A DNA stretch of 16,228 nucleotides from an uncultured Oscillospiraceae bacterium (GTDB lineage: Bacteria > Bacillota > Clostridia > Oscillospirales > Oscillospiraceae). The translations under genes and the position numbers were made by a program. The notes beneath the pieces are model-generated. The model was not told the DNA's origin, ran no database searches, and worked only from the letters and a program-made list of their open reading frames with translations. The DNA is taken from positions 1 to 16,228 of the forward strand of contig CAKTLD010000033.1 in the NCBI GenBank assembly GCA_934572445.1, in the 5' to 3' direction. This document shows positions 1-6,693 of the stretch, in pieces (the stretch's first letter is position 1; every line of letters begins with the position of its first letter).

Positions 1-191
1 TCGGTCATCACGCTGGCAAGGCCCCAGTACTCAGGGTCGTCCGCCGTGGCCTTGAGGCCGATGCGGTTCGTGATCATGCTGCCGAGTTTGAGAACGTTTT
101 CGCGCGGGGCGTCCGTGCGGGGAATTTTGAAATCCAGCTTACTCTCGTCGAGAGGGAAATTCGTGGGCTTGCTGCCGTTGATATCGCTCAT
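1..191 (-). CDS. Probable FAD/Fe-S oxidoreductase, N-terminal fragment (cut by window start)
   Basis: The leftward reading frame starts at the ATG at 191-189 and stays open to the window edge, giving 63 residues that begin MSDINGSKPTNFPLDESK. An AAGGAG ribosome binding site lies at 205-200, eight bases before the ATG. The segment LGSMITNRIGLKA followed by DDPEYWGLASVMT resembles, from memory, the start of a family of large clostridial pyridine-nucleotide/FAD oxidoreductases with 4Fe-4S clusters. The catalytic and cluster-binding parts lie outside the window, so the function is unproven. The gene is divergent from the GntR regulator at 390 and is the natural candidate for its control. There is no signal peptide or membrane segment in the visible part, which fits a cytoplasmic enzyme. 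Confidence 0.5.
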   Translation of the reverse strand, partial: MSDINGSKPTNFPLDESKLDFKIPRTDAPRENVLKLGSMITNRIGLKATADDPEYWGLASVMT

Positions 192-209
192 GGTCCGCTC
201 TCCTTTTTC

Positions 210-232
210 CGCGGCGAGCCGCGTTTTTATTT
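210..232 (+). terminator. Small GC hairpin with T-rich tail in the gntR/oxidoreductase intergenic region
   Basis: CGCGGC-GA-GCCGCG at 210-223 forms a short tight stem, followed on the plus strand by TTTTTATTTT. It looks like a terminator for rightward transcription, but no rightward gene in the window ends here. Read on the minus strand it is a hairpin in the leader of the leftward gene, directly upstream of its ribosome binding site. It could stop antisense transcripts or affect translation of that gene. The stem is short, so this is a weak call. Confidence 0.3.
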
Positions 233-319
233 TGCTGCTCCGCCCAGCGGCGGCGCGGCGTTTTTCTCTCATTTGTGCAGGATTTCTTTTATTTTACAGG
301 AAAAGTGCCGCTTTTTCTA

Positions 320-349
320 TTGACTGTTTTCATAAAACTGGTATATACT
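320..349 (+). promoter_or_regulatory. Sigma-A-type promoter of the GntR regulator
   Basis: TTGACT at 320-325 and TATACT at 344-349 are separated by 18 bases, each close to consensus. The predicted start point, about 355-357, lies just before the operator dyad at 362-372 and about 35 bases before the GTG start codon. Confidence 0.65.
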
Positions 350-361
350 CTTTTATGGTCA

Positions 362-372
362 TGGTCCGACCA
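362..372 (+). promoter_or_regulatory. FadR-type GntR operator (TGGTC-C-GACCA)
   Basis: The 11-base sequence TGGTCCGACCA is a perfect dyad with five-base arms around a central C. It fits exactly the tNGTNNNACNa pattern known for operators of the FadR subfamily of GntR regulators. It lies between the gntR promoter and its ribosome binding site, where a bound repressor would block its own transcription. A second TGGTC at 356-360 precedes it. Autoregulation is an inference from position and from the FadR-type product encoded next to it. Confidence 0.7.
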
Positions 373-389
373 CGAAAGGAGCGCTTCTT

Positions 390-1091
390 GTGCCGTTTCA
401 AAAGATCGTCGCGCCGTCCATCCGCACGCTGTTCATTGAGCAGATCGAGGGGATGATCCTCTCGGGCGAGCTGCGTGCGGGTGACAGGCTGCCCACCGAG
501 CGGGAGCTTGCCGACGAAATGAAGATCAGCAAGACCGTCGTCCACGAGGGGCTGCGCGAGCTGCACCGTCTCGGTTTTCTCAATATCACGGCGCGGCGCG
601 GCGTGTTTGTCGCCGACTATGCCCAAACAGGCAGTCTCGAAACGCTGCGTGCCATTATGGACTTCCACGGCGGCATCCCTGACCGCAAGACCGCCGTCAG
701 CATCCTCAAGCTGCGCTACTATCTTGAAGCGCCCGCAATGGAGGAACTGGCCGCGCATCACACAAGCGCGGACATTGCTGCGCTGCGCGCCCTGCAGCGG
801 CAGGCAGAGGAAGCCAGCGTCCGGGGCGCGGACGCGCTGGCCGAGGCGCTGTTCCGCTATCACCGCGGCATCACATTTCTGAGCGGCAACTCTATTACAC
901 CGCTGATCTTCAACGCCTTCACGCAGGTCAATCTGGAATTCTGGAAGGGCTATATCGCCGCTGAGGGCGTGGGCGCAAGTCTGGAAACGCTCTCCTGCTT
1001 CACGGAGTACATTGTCTCCGGCGAGGGCCCGCAGGCCTGCGCCCTGCTGCGCGCGGGGTTAGAGCACTTTGTCACGCATCTGGATAACTGA
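390..1091 (+). CDS. FadR-subfamily GntR transcriptional regulator (FCD domain)
   Basis: This 233-residue protein has an N-terminal winged helix-turn-helix at about residues 8-75, including LPTERELADEMKIS and a wing ending RRGVFV. An all-helical FCD-type ligand domain follows at about 100-230. It starts with GTG at 390, nine bases after an AAAGGAG site (375-381). The FCD motif is recognisable as FRYHRGITFLSGN, with H158 and N167 kept. The aspartate expected four residues before the histidine is L154, and a second metal histidine is not evident, so the metal site may be altered. FadR-type regulators respond to small organic acids, sugar acids or acyl-CoA. The ligand here is unknown. It probably controls itself and the divergent oxidoreductase through the operator at 362-372. 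Confidence 0.9.
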   Translation: MPFQKIVAPSIRTLFIEQIEGMILSGELRAGDRLPTERELADEMKISKTVVHEGLRELHRLGFLNITARRGVFVADYAQTGSLETLRAIMDFHGGIPDRKTAVSILKLRYYLEAPAMEELAAHHTSADIAALRALQRQAEEASVRGADALAEALFRYHRGITFLSGNSITPLIFNAFTQVNLEFWKGYIAAEGVGASLETLSCFTEYIVSGEGPQACALLRAGLEHFVTHLDN

Positions 1092-1127
1092 AGTGCGGAT
1101 TTTTTGTCCTTTTTCGCAGCTTTCCCA

Positions 1128-1156
1128 TTGAAATGCGGGAAAAGCCGTGCTACAAT
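1128..1156 (+). promoter_or_regulatory. Promoter-like sequence directly ahead of a terminator hairpin
   Basis: TTGAAA at 1128-1133 and TACAAT at 1151-1156 are spaced by exactly 17 bases, a good sigma-A-type match. The predicted start at about 1163 lies only some ten bases before the hairpin at 1173-1193. Transcription from here would meet a terminator at once, so this may be chance or part of an attenuation device for the downstream gene. Confidence 0.4.
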
Positions 1157-1172
1157 ACGGTCAGTTCTCCGG

Positions 1173-1193
1173 GGCCGCCTGCGCGGCCTTTTT
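1173..1193 (+). terminator. Rho-independent terminator after gntR
   Basis: GGCCGC-CTGC-GCGGCC at 1173-1188 forms a six-base-pair GC stem with a four-base loop, followed by TTTTT at 1189-1193. It lies 82 bases after the gntR stop and ends that transcript. It is also immediately downstream of the promoter-like sequence at 1128-1156. Confidence 0.65.
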
Positions 1194-1220
1194 GCGGAGC
1201 ATTAGTTAGTCTCGTCTAAT
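1192..1220 (+). promoter_or_regulatory. Probable promoter of the ATC-hydrolase-like gene, overlapped by an iron-box-like element
   Basis: TTGCGG at 1192-1197 and TCTAAT at 1215-1220 are 17 bases apart. The -10 matches five of six consensus bases, the -35 only three. The TTAG-N6-CTAA element at 1206-1219 covers the end of the spacer and most of the -10, an arrangement expected for repression by occlusion. Confidence 0.45.
1206..1219 (+). promoter_or_regulatory. TTAG-N6-CTAA box (DtxR/IdeR-like), copy 1
   Basis: TTAG-TCTCGT-CTAA is an inverted repeat with the same spacing as the element at 2086-2099. The flanks also match: aligning 1199-1227 with 2079-2107 without gaps gives 19 identical bases of 29. 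Against the DtxR/IdeR consensus TTAGGTTAGSCTAACCTAA, the 19 bases from 1206 match at 12 positions by hand count. Binding by an iron-dependent repressor is inferred. Confidence 0.5.
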
Positions 1221-1283
1221 TCAAGTCATTGAACTTCTATTTGATTCCCTCCGCGCGGGGGGACGGAAAGGCAGGGTTCCACC

Positions 1284-1916
1284 ATGAACTATACCGGTAT
1301 GCCTGCGGATATGTGGCTGCTGTTCGCCGGCTCCTTTCGCCGCAATCTCACCGAGGTCTTTGACCTGCCGCCCGAAACGGCAAAGGCCGTGACCGCCGCG
1401 GCAAAAAAGAAATACCGCGCCATCATCGCGCGGCTGCCGGAATTTGAAAAGGGCGACCGCTTCAGGATGAACATCGTAAACTGCGCGATGCTTGCCTCCT
1501 TCCTGCTCAACATGCCGGAGCGGCCCGATGTGGAGCGCCTGACGGAATACTACGCCCGCGCGATGATGACGGGGCCAATGCGCTGGTTCTGCCGCAGAAG
1601 CGGCAAGAGAAAGTTCTCGCCGAAGGACATTGCGGGCATGAAGGCGGCGGAACGGCTGAAGGCCGCTGACCGCAATCCCTATTCCTGGAACATGGACTTT
1701 TATGAATATCCCGACGGCAGCGGCTACGAGGCACGCTTTACCCGCTGCGGCATCTGCACGCTGATGCGCGAGCTGGGACTTTACGACCTGACGCCTGCAC
1801 TCTGCCGCCTCGACTACACGATGAGCGAGGCTGGCGGCACGACCGATTTCGTGCGTAGATACACCCTTGCCTCCGGCGGACCGTACTGCGACTGCGGGTA
1901 CAAGAAAAAGGCGTGA
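1284..1916 (+). CDS. L-2-amino-thiazoline-4-carboxylic acid hydrolase-like protein (ATC_hydrolase family)
   Basis: This 210-residue soluble protein is full length for the ATC_hydrolase family (PF14196). The founding Pseudomonas enzyme opens the thiazoline ring of L-2-amino-thiazoline-4-carboxylate on the way to L-cysteine. Family hallmarks are the C-terminal block DFVRRYTLASGGPYCDCGY and the inner block YEARFTRCGICTLMRELG. Several cysteines (C157, C160, and the CDC pair near the end) could be catalytic or metal-binding. The ATG at 1284 follows a weak purine-rich site (GGAAAGG, about 1264-1270), and no better start is visible. The gene is monocistronic, with its own iron-box-like promoter and a terminator after it. 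It precedes the AraC-ABC operon, which carries the same box. Real family members act on varied or unknown substrates, so the role in metallophore metabolism is an inference. Confidence 0.75.
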   Translation: MNYTGMPADMWLLFAGSFRRNLTEVFDLPPETAKAVTAAAKKKYRAIIARLPEFEKGDRFRMNIVNCAMLASFLLNMPERPDVERLTEYYARAMMTGPMRWFCRRSGKRKFSPKDIAGMKAAERLKAADRNPYSWNMDFYEYPDGSGYEARFTRCGICTLMRELGLYDLTPALCRLDYTMSEAGGTTDFVRRYTLASGGPYCDCGYKKKA

Positions 1917-1946
1917 GCTGCCCCGTCTGCCGCAGCGGACAGCAGA

Positions 1947-1995
1947 ACACGGAAAGAGAGCATGACGGAACCGTTCGCCATGCTCTTTTCCTTCT
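1947..1995 (+). terminator. Terminator hairpin after the ATC-hydrolase-like gene
   Basis: GGAAAGAGAGCATG (1951-1964) can pair with CATGCTCTTTTCC (1979-1991) with one bulged base, and CACGG/CCGTG extends the stem outside. The right arm carries the T-rich stretch. It lies 30 bases after the stop at 1916 and separates this gene from the AraC operon. Confidence 0.55.
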
Positions 1996-2067
1996 CCGTG
2001 CGCGGGGAAATCGCGCGTCCGATCGGCACAAAACCGGCTGTTCGGTGCAGACAGAGAAAAGAAACTA

Positions 2068-2076
2068 TGTTATACT
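2068..2076 (+). promoter_or_regulatory. Extended -10 promoter of the AraC-ABC operon
   Basis: TG-T-TATACT at 2068-2076 is an extended -10 element. No convincing -35 lies 17 bases upstream, which is common for extended -10 or activator-dependent promoters. The predicted start point falls at about 2083, exactly where the dyad at 2083-2102 begins. Confidence 0.5.
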
Positions 2077-2082
2077 GCGCAG

Positions 2083-2102
2083 CAGTTAGATAAGGCTAAC
2101 TG
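2083..2102 (+). promoter_or_regulatory. Iron-box-like operator (CAGTTAG-N6-CTAACTG), copy 2
   Basis: Perfect seven-base arms CAGTTAG and CTAACTG flank ATAAGG. The 19 bases from 2086 match the DtxR/IdeR consensus TTAGGTTAGSCTAACCTAA at 14 positions by hand count. The element starts at the predicted transcription start, so a bound repressor would block the operon. It shares core and flanks with the box at 1206-1219. That a DtxR/IdeR protein binds is inferred; the neighbouring AraC protein is the alternative. Confidence 0.6.
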
Positions 2103-2137
2103 ACGTCTTGTCCGCACACCGCGGGAAAGGAGCCGTG

Positions 2138-3106
2138 ATGGACACGGAGAAACTATTTGAAAAGCAGGGTGCCGCGCTGCTGGCGCAGAGCGGCGGCTGC
2201 GCGGTCTGGCAATTTCGAAACGAGACCGGCGACGGCACGATGACGACCTACGAGGTCTTACCCGGCGTGATGCTCGCGTTCAACGACTTCCACATGGAGC
2301 ACTACGACTGCGGCTTCATTTCCGACCGCAGGCTCCTCGCCATCGACCACTGCCGCGAGGGGCGCATGGAGTATGCCGCGGGCGGCGGCATGGTCGCCTA
2401 CACGGCGGCGGGAGACATGAAGCTCGACCTGCGCGAGCGGCACACGGGCACGTTTCAGTTTCCGTCCTGCCACTACCACGGGTTGACGGCAGCGTTCGAT
2501 CTGGACATCGTGCGGGATTCGCTTCCGCGGGAGGTCAGGAACTTTCCTGTGACGCCCGAGAAGATCGTCGAGCACTGGCGGCTTGGCAGTACGCCGCGCG
2601 TCGTTCACAGTGCAGAGCAGATGGAGCACATCTTCGGCGAAATGTACCGCGTGCCGGAAACGATCCGCATTCCCTATTTCCGGATCAAAATTCTGGAGCT
2701 GCTGCTCTATCTGGACGCTATGACCGTCCCGCCGGAGACTCCGGACCGTCCGTACTTCTACAGGACGCAGGTGGAGAAGATCAAGGCGCTGGGACGCTTT
2801 TTGACTGAGCACGTCGCGGAGAGCTTCACGCAGGAGGAGCTGTCCCGCCGCTTTGACATTCCGATGACGCCGATGAAAACATGCTTCCGCTCTGTTTACG
2901 GCGCGGCCATCGGCACATGGCTGACGAATTACCGCATGAATCTGGCGGCGGAGCTGCTGCTGCGCGAGCGGGACACGAGCATTGCCGAGATCGGCAGCCG
3001 CGTAGGCTACGACAACGCGGGAAAATTCACTGCGTCCTTCAAAAAGGTCATGAAACTCACTCCGTCGGAGTATCGCCGGGAAAGGAGGAGGCATTATGAA
3101 GCCTAA
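2138..3106 (+). CDS. AraC-family transcriptional regulator of the ABC transporter operon
   Basis: This 322-residue protein has a divergent N-terminal sensor region and a C-terminal AraC double helix-turn-helix at about residues 220-320. The family signature is clear: a first helix-turn-helix around LSRRFDIPMTPMKTCFR, and the second ending GYDNAGKFTASFKKVMKLTP (Y291 onward). The ATG at 2138 is chosen because AAAGGAG lies at 2126-2132, five bases upstream; an in-frame TTG at 2108 has no such site. The gene overlaps the first ABC gene by 11 bases, so the two are translationally coupled. The layout resembles the yersiniabactin regulator YbtA beside YbtP and YbtQ, where an AraC protein senses the ferric siderophore and activates uptake. 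Ligand identity is unknown. Confidence 0.88.
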   Translation: MDTEKLFEKQGAALLAQSGGCAVWQFRNETGDGTMTTYEVLPGVMLAFNDFHMEHYDCGFISDRRLLAIDHCREGRMEYAAGGGMVAYTAAGDMKLDLRERHTGTFQFPSCHYHGLTAAFDLDIVRDSLPREVRNFPVTPEKIVEHWRLGSTPRVVHSAEQMEHIFGEMYRVPETIRIPYFRIKILELLLYLDAMTVPPETPDRPYFYRTQVEKIKALGRFLTEHVAESFTQEELSRRFDIPMTPMKTCFRSVYGAAIGTWLTNYRMNLAAELLLRERDTSIAEIGSRVGYDNAGKFTASFKKVMKLTPSEYRRERRRHYEA

Positions 3107-4868
3107 AAAGAAAAGCTGGATGAACGCGCTCTTTGCCTATGCGGAGGGCGAAAAAAAGCGGATGTACCTATCGGTCGTTCTGTCGGTACTGAGCGTAATG
3201 CTCGGGCTTGCGCCGTTTTACTGCATGTACGCGATGCTGTCCCTATTCGTAACAGGAACGGCCACAGCGGCGGGGGTCGCAAAGTGGTGCCTGCTGGCAC
3301 TGCTGGCCTATGCGGTTAAGATTCTGCTCTTCAGCCTGTCGACCGGCGTGTCGCACGCGATGGCGTATACGATCTTAGAGGCGCTGCGCCTGCGGCTGGC
3401 TGACCGCTTCCTCCACGCGCCGCTCGGCGATGTGGAGAACCACTCCATCGGCGAGATCAAAAGCATGATGGTCGACAAGATCGAAAATCTCGAGCCGCCG
3501 CTTGCGCACATGATCCCCGAGGGGGCGGGACACATCGTGCTGCCCATCGTCAGCATCCTCGCGCTGCTGTGCATCGACTGGAGACTGGCGCTCGCATCGC
3601 TCGTGACGTTCCCGCTCTCGTTTCTCTGCATGGGGCTCACGTTTAAAATCAGCGGCGAGAGCTTTTCGAAGTACGACCAGTCCGCAAGCTATATGAACAG
3701 CACCATCGTTGAGTATATCGAGGGCATCGAGGTCATCAAGGCCTTTGGCCGCGCGGGCGTCAGCTATGAAAAGTACGCGGGCGCGATCAATGATTTCCGC
3801 ACGTTTGTCGTCCAGTGGCTTACGTCCACGTTCGTCACGATGAAGCTGAGCTTCGCGCTCTTCCCCTCGACGCTCATCGGCACGCTGCCGGTCGCGCTCG
3901 CGCTGGCGAACCGCGGTACGATCACCGCGCCGCAGGCAGCGCTTGCGGTGATGCTGTCGATCTCGATGGTCGGCTCGCTGGCGAAGTTAGAAGTGTTCTC
4001 TGAGAACATGCGGCAGGTCAAGTTCACGGTGGAGAACTTGCAGGAATTCCTCGAAATGCCGTCGCTGCCGGAACCGGCGCAGCGCGCGAAGGTCGAGCAC
4101 ACGGATGTCGCGCTCAAAAATGTCCGCTTTTCCTACACGGGGGAGGAAAAGGACGAGGTGCTGCACGGTATCGACCTGACGCTCCCCGAGGGCAGCTTCA
4201 CCGCGCTCGTCGGCCCATCAGGCGGCGGCAAGTCGACGGTCGCGAAGCTCATCGCCCGATTCTGGGACGTGAGCTCCGGCGAGATCACGATCGGCGGTGT
4301 GAATGTCAAGGATATGCCGCTCGCTCAGCTCTCGGAATACGTCAGCTTTATCACGCAGGATAACTTCCTCTTCAACTGTTCGCTGCTCGAAAATATCCGC
4401 CTCGGCGATCCGAGCGCGACGGACGAGCAGGTCAAGGCCGCGGCGCGCGCCGCGCAGTGCGAGGAGTTCATCGAGAAGCTCCCGCAGGGATATGACACGC
4501 CTGCGGGCGAGGCGGGCAAGCGCCTCTCCGGCGGCGAAAAGCAGCGCATCTCCATCGCGCGCATGATGCTCAAAAACGCGCCCATCGTCATTCTGGACGA
4601 GGCGACGGCCTTCACCGATCCCGAAAATGAGGACAAGATCCAGCGCAGCATCGCCGCGCTGACGAAGGGCAAGACGCTGCTCGTTATCGCGCACCGCCTC
4701 TCCACGATCAAAAATGCCGACAACATCGTCGTGCTCAAAAATGGTGAGATCGCCGCGCAGGGCACGCAGGAGGAACTGCTTGCGTCCTGCCCGCTCTACA
4801 AGGACATGTGGCTGGCGCACATCGGCGCGCGGAATTGGGCCGTCTCGGCTGCGGAAAAGGAGGCGTGA
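3096..4868 (+). CDS. ABC transporter, fused permease/ATPase, YbtP/IrtA-like (first half of heterodimer)
   Basis: This 590-residue half-transporter has a six-helix exporter-type membrane domain at about residues 20-300 and an ATPase domain at about 340-575. Seen motifs are Walker A GPSGGGKST (373-381), Q-loop Q421, signature LSGGE (477-481), Walker B IVILDE (497-502) followed by ATAFTDPENE, and switch H533. All are intact, so both ATP sites of the pair could be active. Its start lies inside the araC gene after AAAGGAGGAG (3081-3090), and three bases separate it from the next ABC gene. Pairs with this fold next to an AraC gene are typical of ferric-siderophore importers (YbtPQ, IrtAB). There is no N-terminal siderophore-reducing domain as in IrtA. 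Export of a peptide or lipid is the alternative. Confidence 0.85.
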   Translation: MKPKKKSWMNALFAYAEGEKKRMYLSVVLSVLSVMLGLAPFYCMYAMLSLFVTGTATAAGVAKWCLLALLAYAVKILLFSLSTGVSHAMAYTILEALRLRLADRFLHAPLGDVENHSIGEIKSMMVDKIENLEPPLAHMIPEGAGHIVLPIVSILALLCIDWRLALASLVTFPLSFLCMGLTFKISGESFSKYDQSASYMNSTIVEYIEGIEVIKAFGRAGVSYEKYAGAINDFRTFVVQWLTSTFVTMKLSFALFPSTLIGTLPVALALANRGTITAPQAALAVMLSISMVGSLAKLEVFSENMRQVKFTVENLQEFLEMPSLPEPAQRAKVEHTDVALKNVRFSYTGEEKDEVLHGIDLTLPEGSFTALVGPSGGGKSTVAKLIARFWDVSSGEITIGGVNVKDMPLAQLSEYVSFITQDNFLFNCSLLENIRLGDPSATDEQVKAAARAAQCEEFIEKLPQGYDTPAGEAGKRLSGGEKQRISIARMMLKNAPIVILDEATAFTDPENEDKIQRSIAALTKGKTLLVIAHRLSTIKNADNIVVLKNGEIAAQGTQEELLASCPLYKDMWLAHIGARNWAVSAAEKEA

Positions 4869-4871
4869 GCA

Positions 4872-6626
4872 ATGTTCAAAACGGTAAAACGCATCATCAA
4901 CTGGTGCGGCGAGTTCAAGGGCAAGCTGTACCTCGGCTTTGTGATGACCTTTTTCTCCCATATCTTCACGGCGCTGCCGCTGGCGCTCGCGGCCTATACC
5001 GTGGGGCTATTGATCGAATCGCAGTCGGGCGGCGCGGCATTTGACACCGCGTGGATCTGGAAGACGATCGTAATTCAAATCATGCTCGTGCTGCTGCGAT
5101 TCCTCTTTGACTACCTCCGCGCAAGATTGCAGGAGCCCATCAGCTACCAGCTCACCGCGCGCGACCGCCTCGCCGTCGGCGACGCTTTAAAGCGCGTGTC
5201 GCTTGGCTACTTCCAGACGATGAGCACCGGCAATATTTTGAATTCTATCACGACGGGCCTTTCAACGCTCGAGAACATGGGCATCCGCATGATCGACAAC
5301 TTCATCGGCGGGTACCTCAATTTCCTCGTCATCTTCGTCTGCCTTGCCGTGTGCAGTCCGGTCACGGCGCTCATCGCGCTCGCCGCGGCGGCGCTGTCGC
5401 TCGGCTTTATGCTCATCATCTCGCATTACAGCACTGTGAACGCGCCCGTGGAGGCGCAGGCGAACCGCGACATGACCGGCGCGGTCATCGAGTACGCGCG
5501 CGGCCTTGCGGTCGTCAAGTCGTTCGGCAAGAGCGGCGCGGCGATGGAATCAGTGACAAAGGCCATCGGCGACAGCAAGCACATCCACTTAAAAATTGAG
5601 TGGGGCTATGTGCCTGCGAACGCACTTCACCTGCTCGCGCTCAAGTGCGGCAGCGTGGGCCTCGCGTTCGCGGCGGCGATGCAGTGCCTGAACGGGCAGA
5701 TGGACTTTTCCGTCATGCTGATGTTCGTCTTCTTCTCGTTCAGTATCTTTGCGAGCCTTGAGCCCATCAGCGACAGCGCGCACACACTCGGCGTCATCGA
5801 CGACGCGATGGACCAGCTCGACGCGCTCAGAGGTGAGCACTTTATCGACGCGGACGGCAAAGACATCAAGCTCGACCGCTACGACATCCGCTTCGACCAC
5901 GTCGACTTTGGCTACGATGAGCGAAAGATCCTCAAGGACGTGTCGTTCACAATCCCCGAGAAGACCTCGACCGCCATCGTCGGCCCGTCGGGCAGCGGCA
6001 AGACGACCGTTTGCAGCCTGCTCGCGCGCTTTTACGATCCGCAGAGCGGCAGCATCTCCGTCGGCGGACACAACCTGCGCGAATTTACCTGCGACAGCTT
6101 GCTCTCAAATATCTCGATGGTGTTTCAGAACGTCTACCTCTTTAACGACACCATTCGCGCGAACATCCTTTTCGGCAAGCCCGATGCGACGGAGGACGAG
6201 ATGGTCGCGGCGGCGAAAAAGGCGCGCTGCCACGACTTCATCATGGCGCTGCCGAACGGCTACGACACCGTCGTCGGCGAGGGCGGCGGCACGCTCTCCG
6301 GCGGCGAAAAGCAGCGCATCTCCATCGCCCGTGCGATCCTGAAAAACGCGCCCATCATCATCCTTGACGAGGCGACGGCGAGCATCGACCCCGAGAACGA
6401 GCACCTCATCCAGCAGGCAATCTCCGAGCTGACGCGCGGCAAAACGATCATCACCATCGCCCACCGCCTTGCGACGATCCGCAGCGCCGACCAGATCCTC
6501 GTGGTGGAGGATGGCCGCATTGAAGAGTCCGGCACGCATGACGAGCTGCTGAAGCAAGACGGCGTCTACCGCCGCTTTACCGCCATCCGTGAACGCGCGG
6601 AGCTCTGGGATCTCGCACAGAGCTGA
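4872..6626 (+). CDS. ABC transporter, fused permease/ATPase, YbtQ/IrtB-like (second half of heterodimer)
   Basis: This 584-residue half-transporter has membrane helices over about residues 15-300 and an ATPase domain at about 335-570. Motifs are Walker A GPSGSGKTT (371-379), Q419, signature LSGGE (475-479), Walker B IIILDE (495-500) followed by ATASIDPENE, and H531. It starts three bases after the first ABC gene, behind AAGGAGG (4857-4863), so equal expression is expected. The two proteins are paralogous but clearly diverged in the membrane part, as expected for a heterodimer in which each half supplies different substrate contacts. It is the last gene of the araC-led operon. No terminator is evident after it, and the HAD gene promoter starts within ten bases, so some read-through is possible. 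Confidence 0.85.
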   Translation: MFKTVKRIINWCGEFKGKLYLGFVMTFFSHIFTALPLALAAYTVGLLIESQSGGAAFDTAWIWKTIVIQIMLVLLRFLFDYLRARLQEPISYQLTARDRLAVGDALKRVSLGYFQTMSTGNILNSITTGLSTLENMGIRMIDNFIGGYLNFLVIFVCLAVCSPVTALIALAAAALSLGFMLIISHYSTVNAPVEAQANRDMTGAVIEYARGLAVVKSFGKSGAAMESVTKAIGDSKHIHLKIEWGYVPANALHLLALKCGSVGLAFAAAMQCLNGQMDFSVMLMFVFFSFSIFASLEPISDSAHTLGVIDDAMDQLDALRGEHFIDADGKDIKLDRYDIRFDHVDFGYDERKILKDVSFTIPEKTSTAIVGPSGSGKTTVCSLLARFYDPQSGSISVGGHNLREFTCDSLLSNISMVFQNVYLFNDTIRANILFGKPDATEDEMVAAAKKARCHDFIMALPNGYDTVVGEGGGTLSGGEKQRISIARAILKNAPIIILDEATASIDPENEHLIQQAISELTRGKTIITIAHRLATIRSADQILVVEDGRIEESGTHDELLKQDGVYRRFTAIRERAELWDLAQS

Positions 6627-6634
6627 GAAGACGC

Positions 6635-6663
6635 TTGTATTCCGGCGCGAAACACGGTATGAT
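6635..6663 (+). promoter_or_regulatory. Promoter of the HAD hydrolase gene
   Basis: TTGTAT at 6635-6640 and TATGAT at 6658-6663 are 17 bases apart. They lie between the ABC2 stop and the GTG start of the HAD gene, with a predicted start near 6670 and a leader of about 25 bases. Confidence 0.55.
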
Positions 6664-6693
6664 GGTCCCAGTTCAAAAACAAGGAGATCGACC

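Noticed and set aside
4218..4961. Long open frames antisense to real genes, for example 4218-4961 (-), 8351-9343 (-), 9754-10695 (-), 10665-11660 (-), 13672-14529 (+) and 14009-14998 (-)
   Set aside because: They lie opposite genes with clear catalytic motifs, have Arg/Ala/His-rich low-complexity translations, and lack ribosome binding sites. High GC removes stop codons in these frames.
6627..6693. HAD hydrolase as part of the AraC-ABC operon
   Set aside because: The gap of 67 bases holds its own well-spaced promoter, and no sequence feature links its function to transport. Read-through is possible but not shown.
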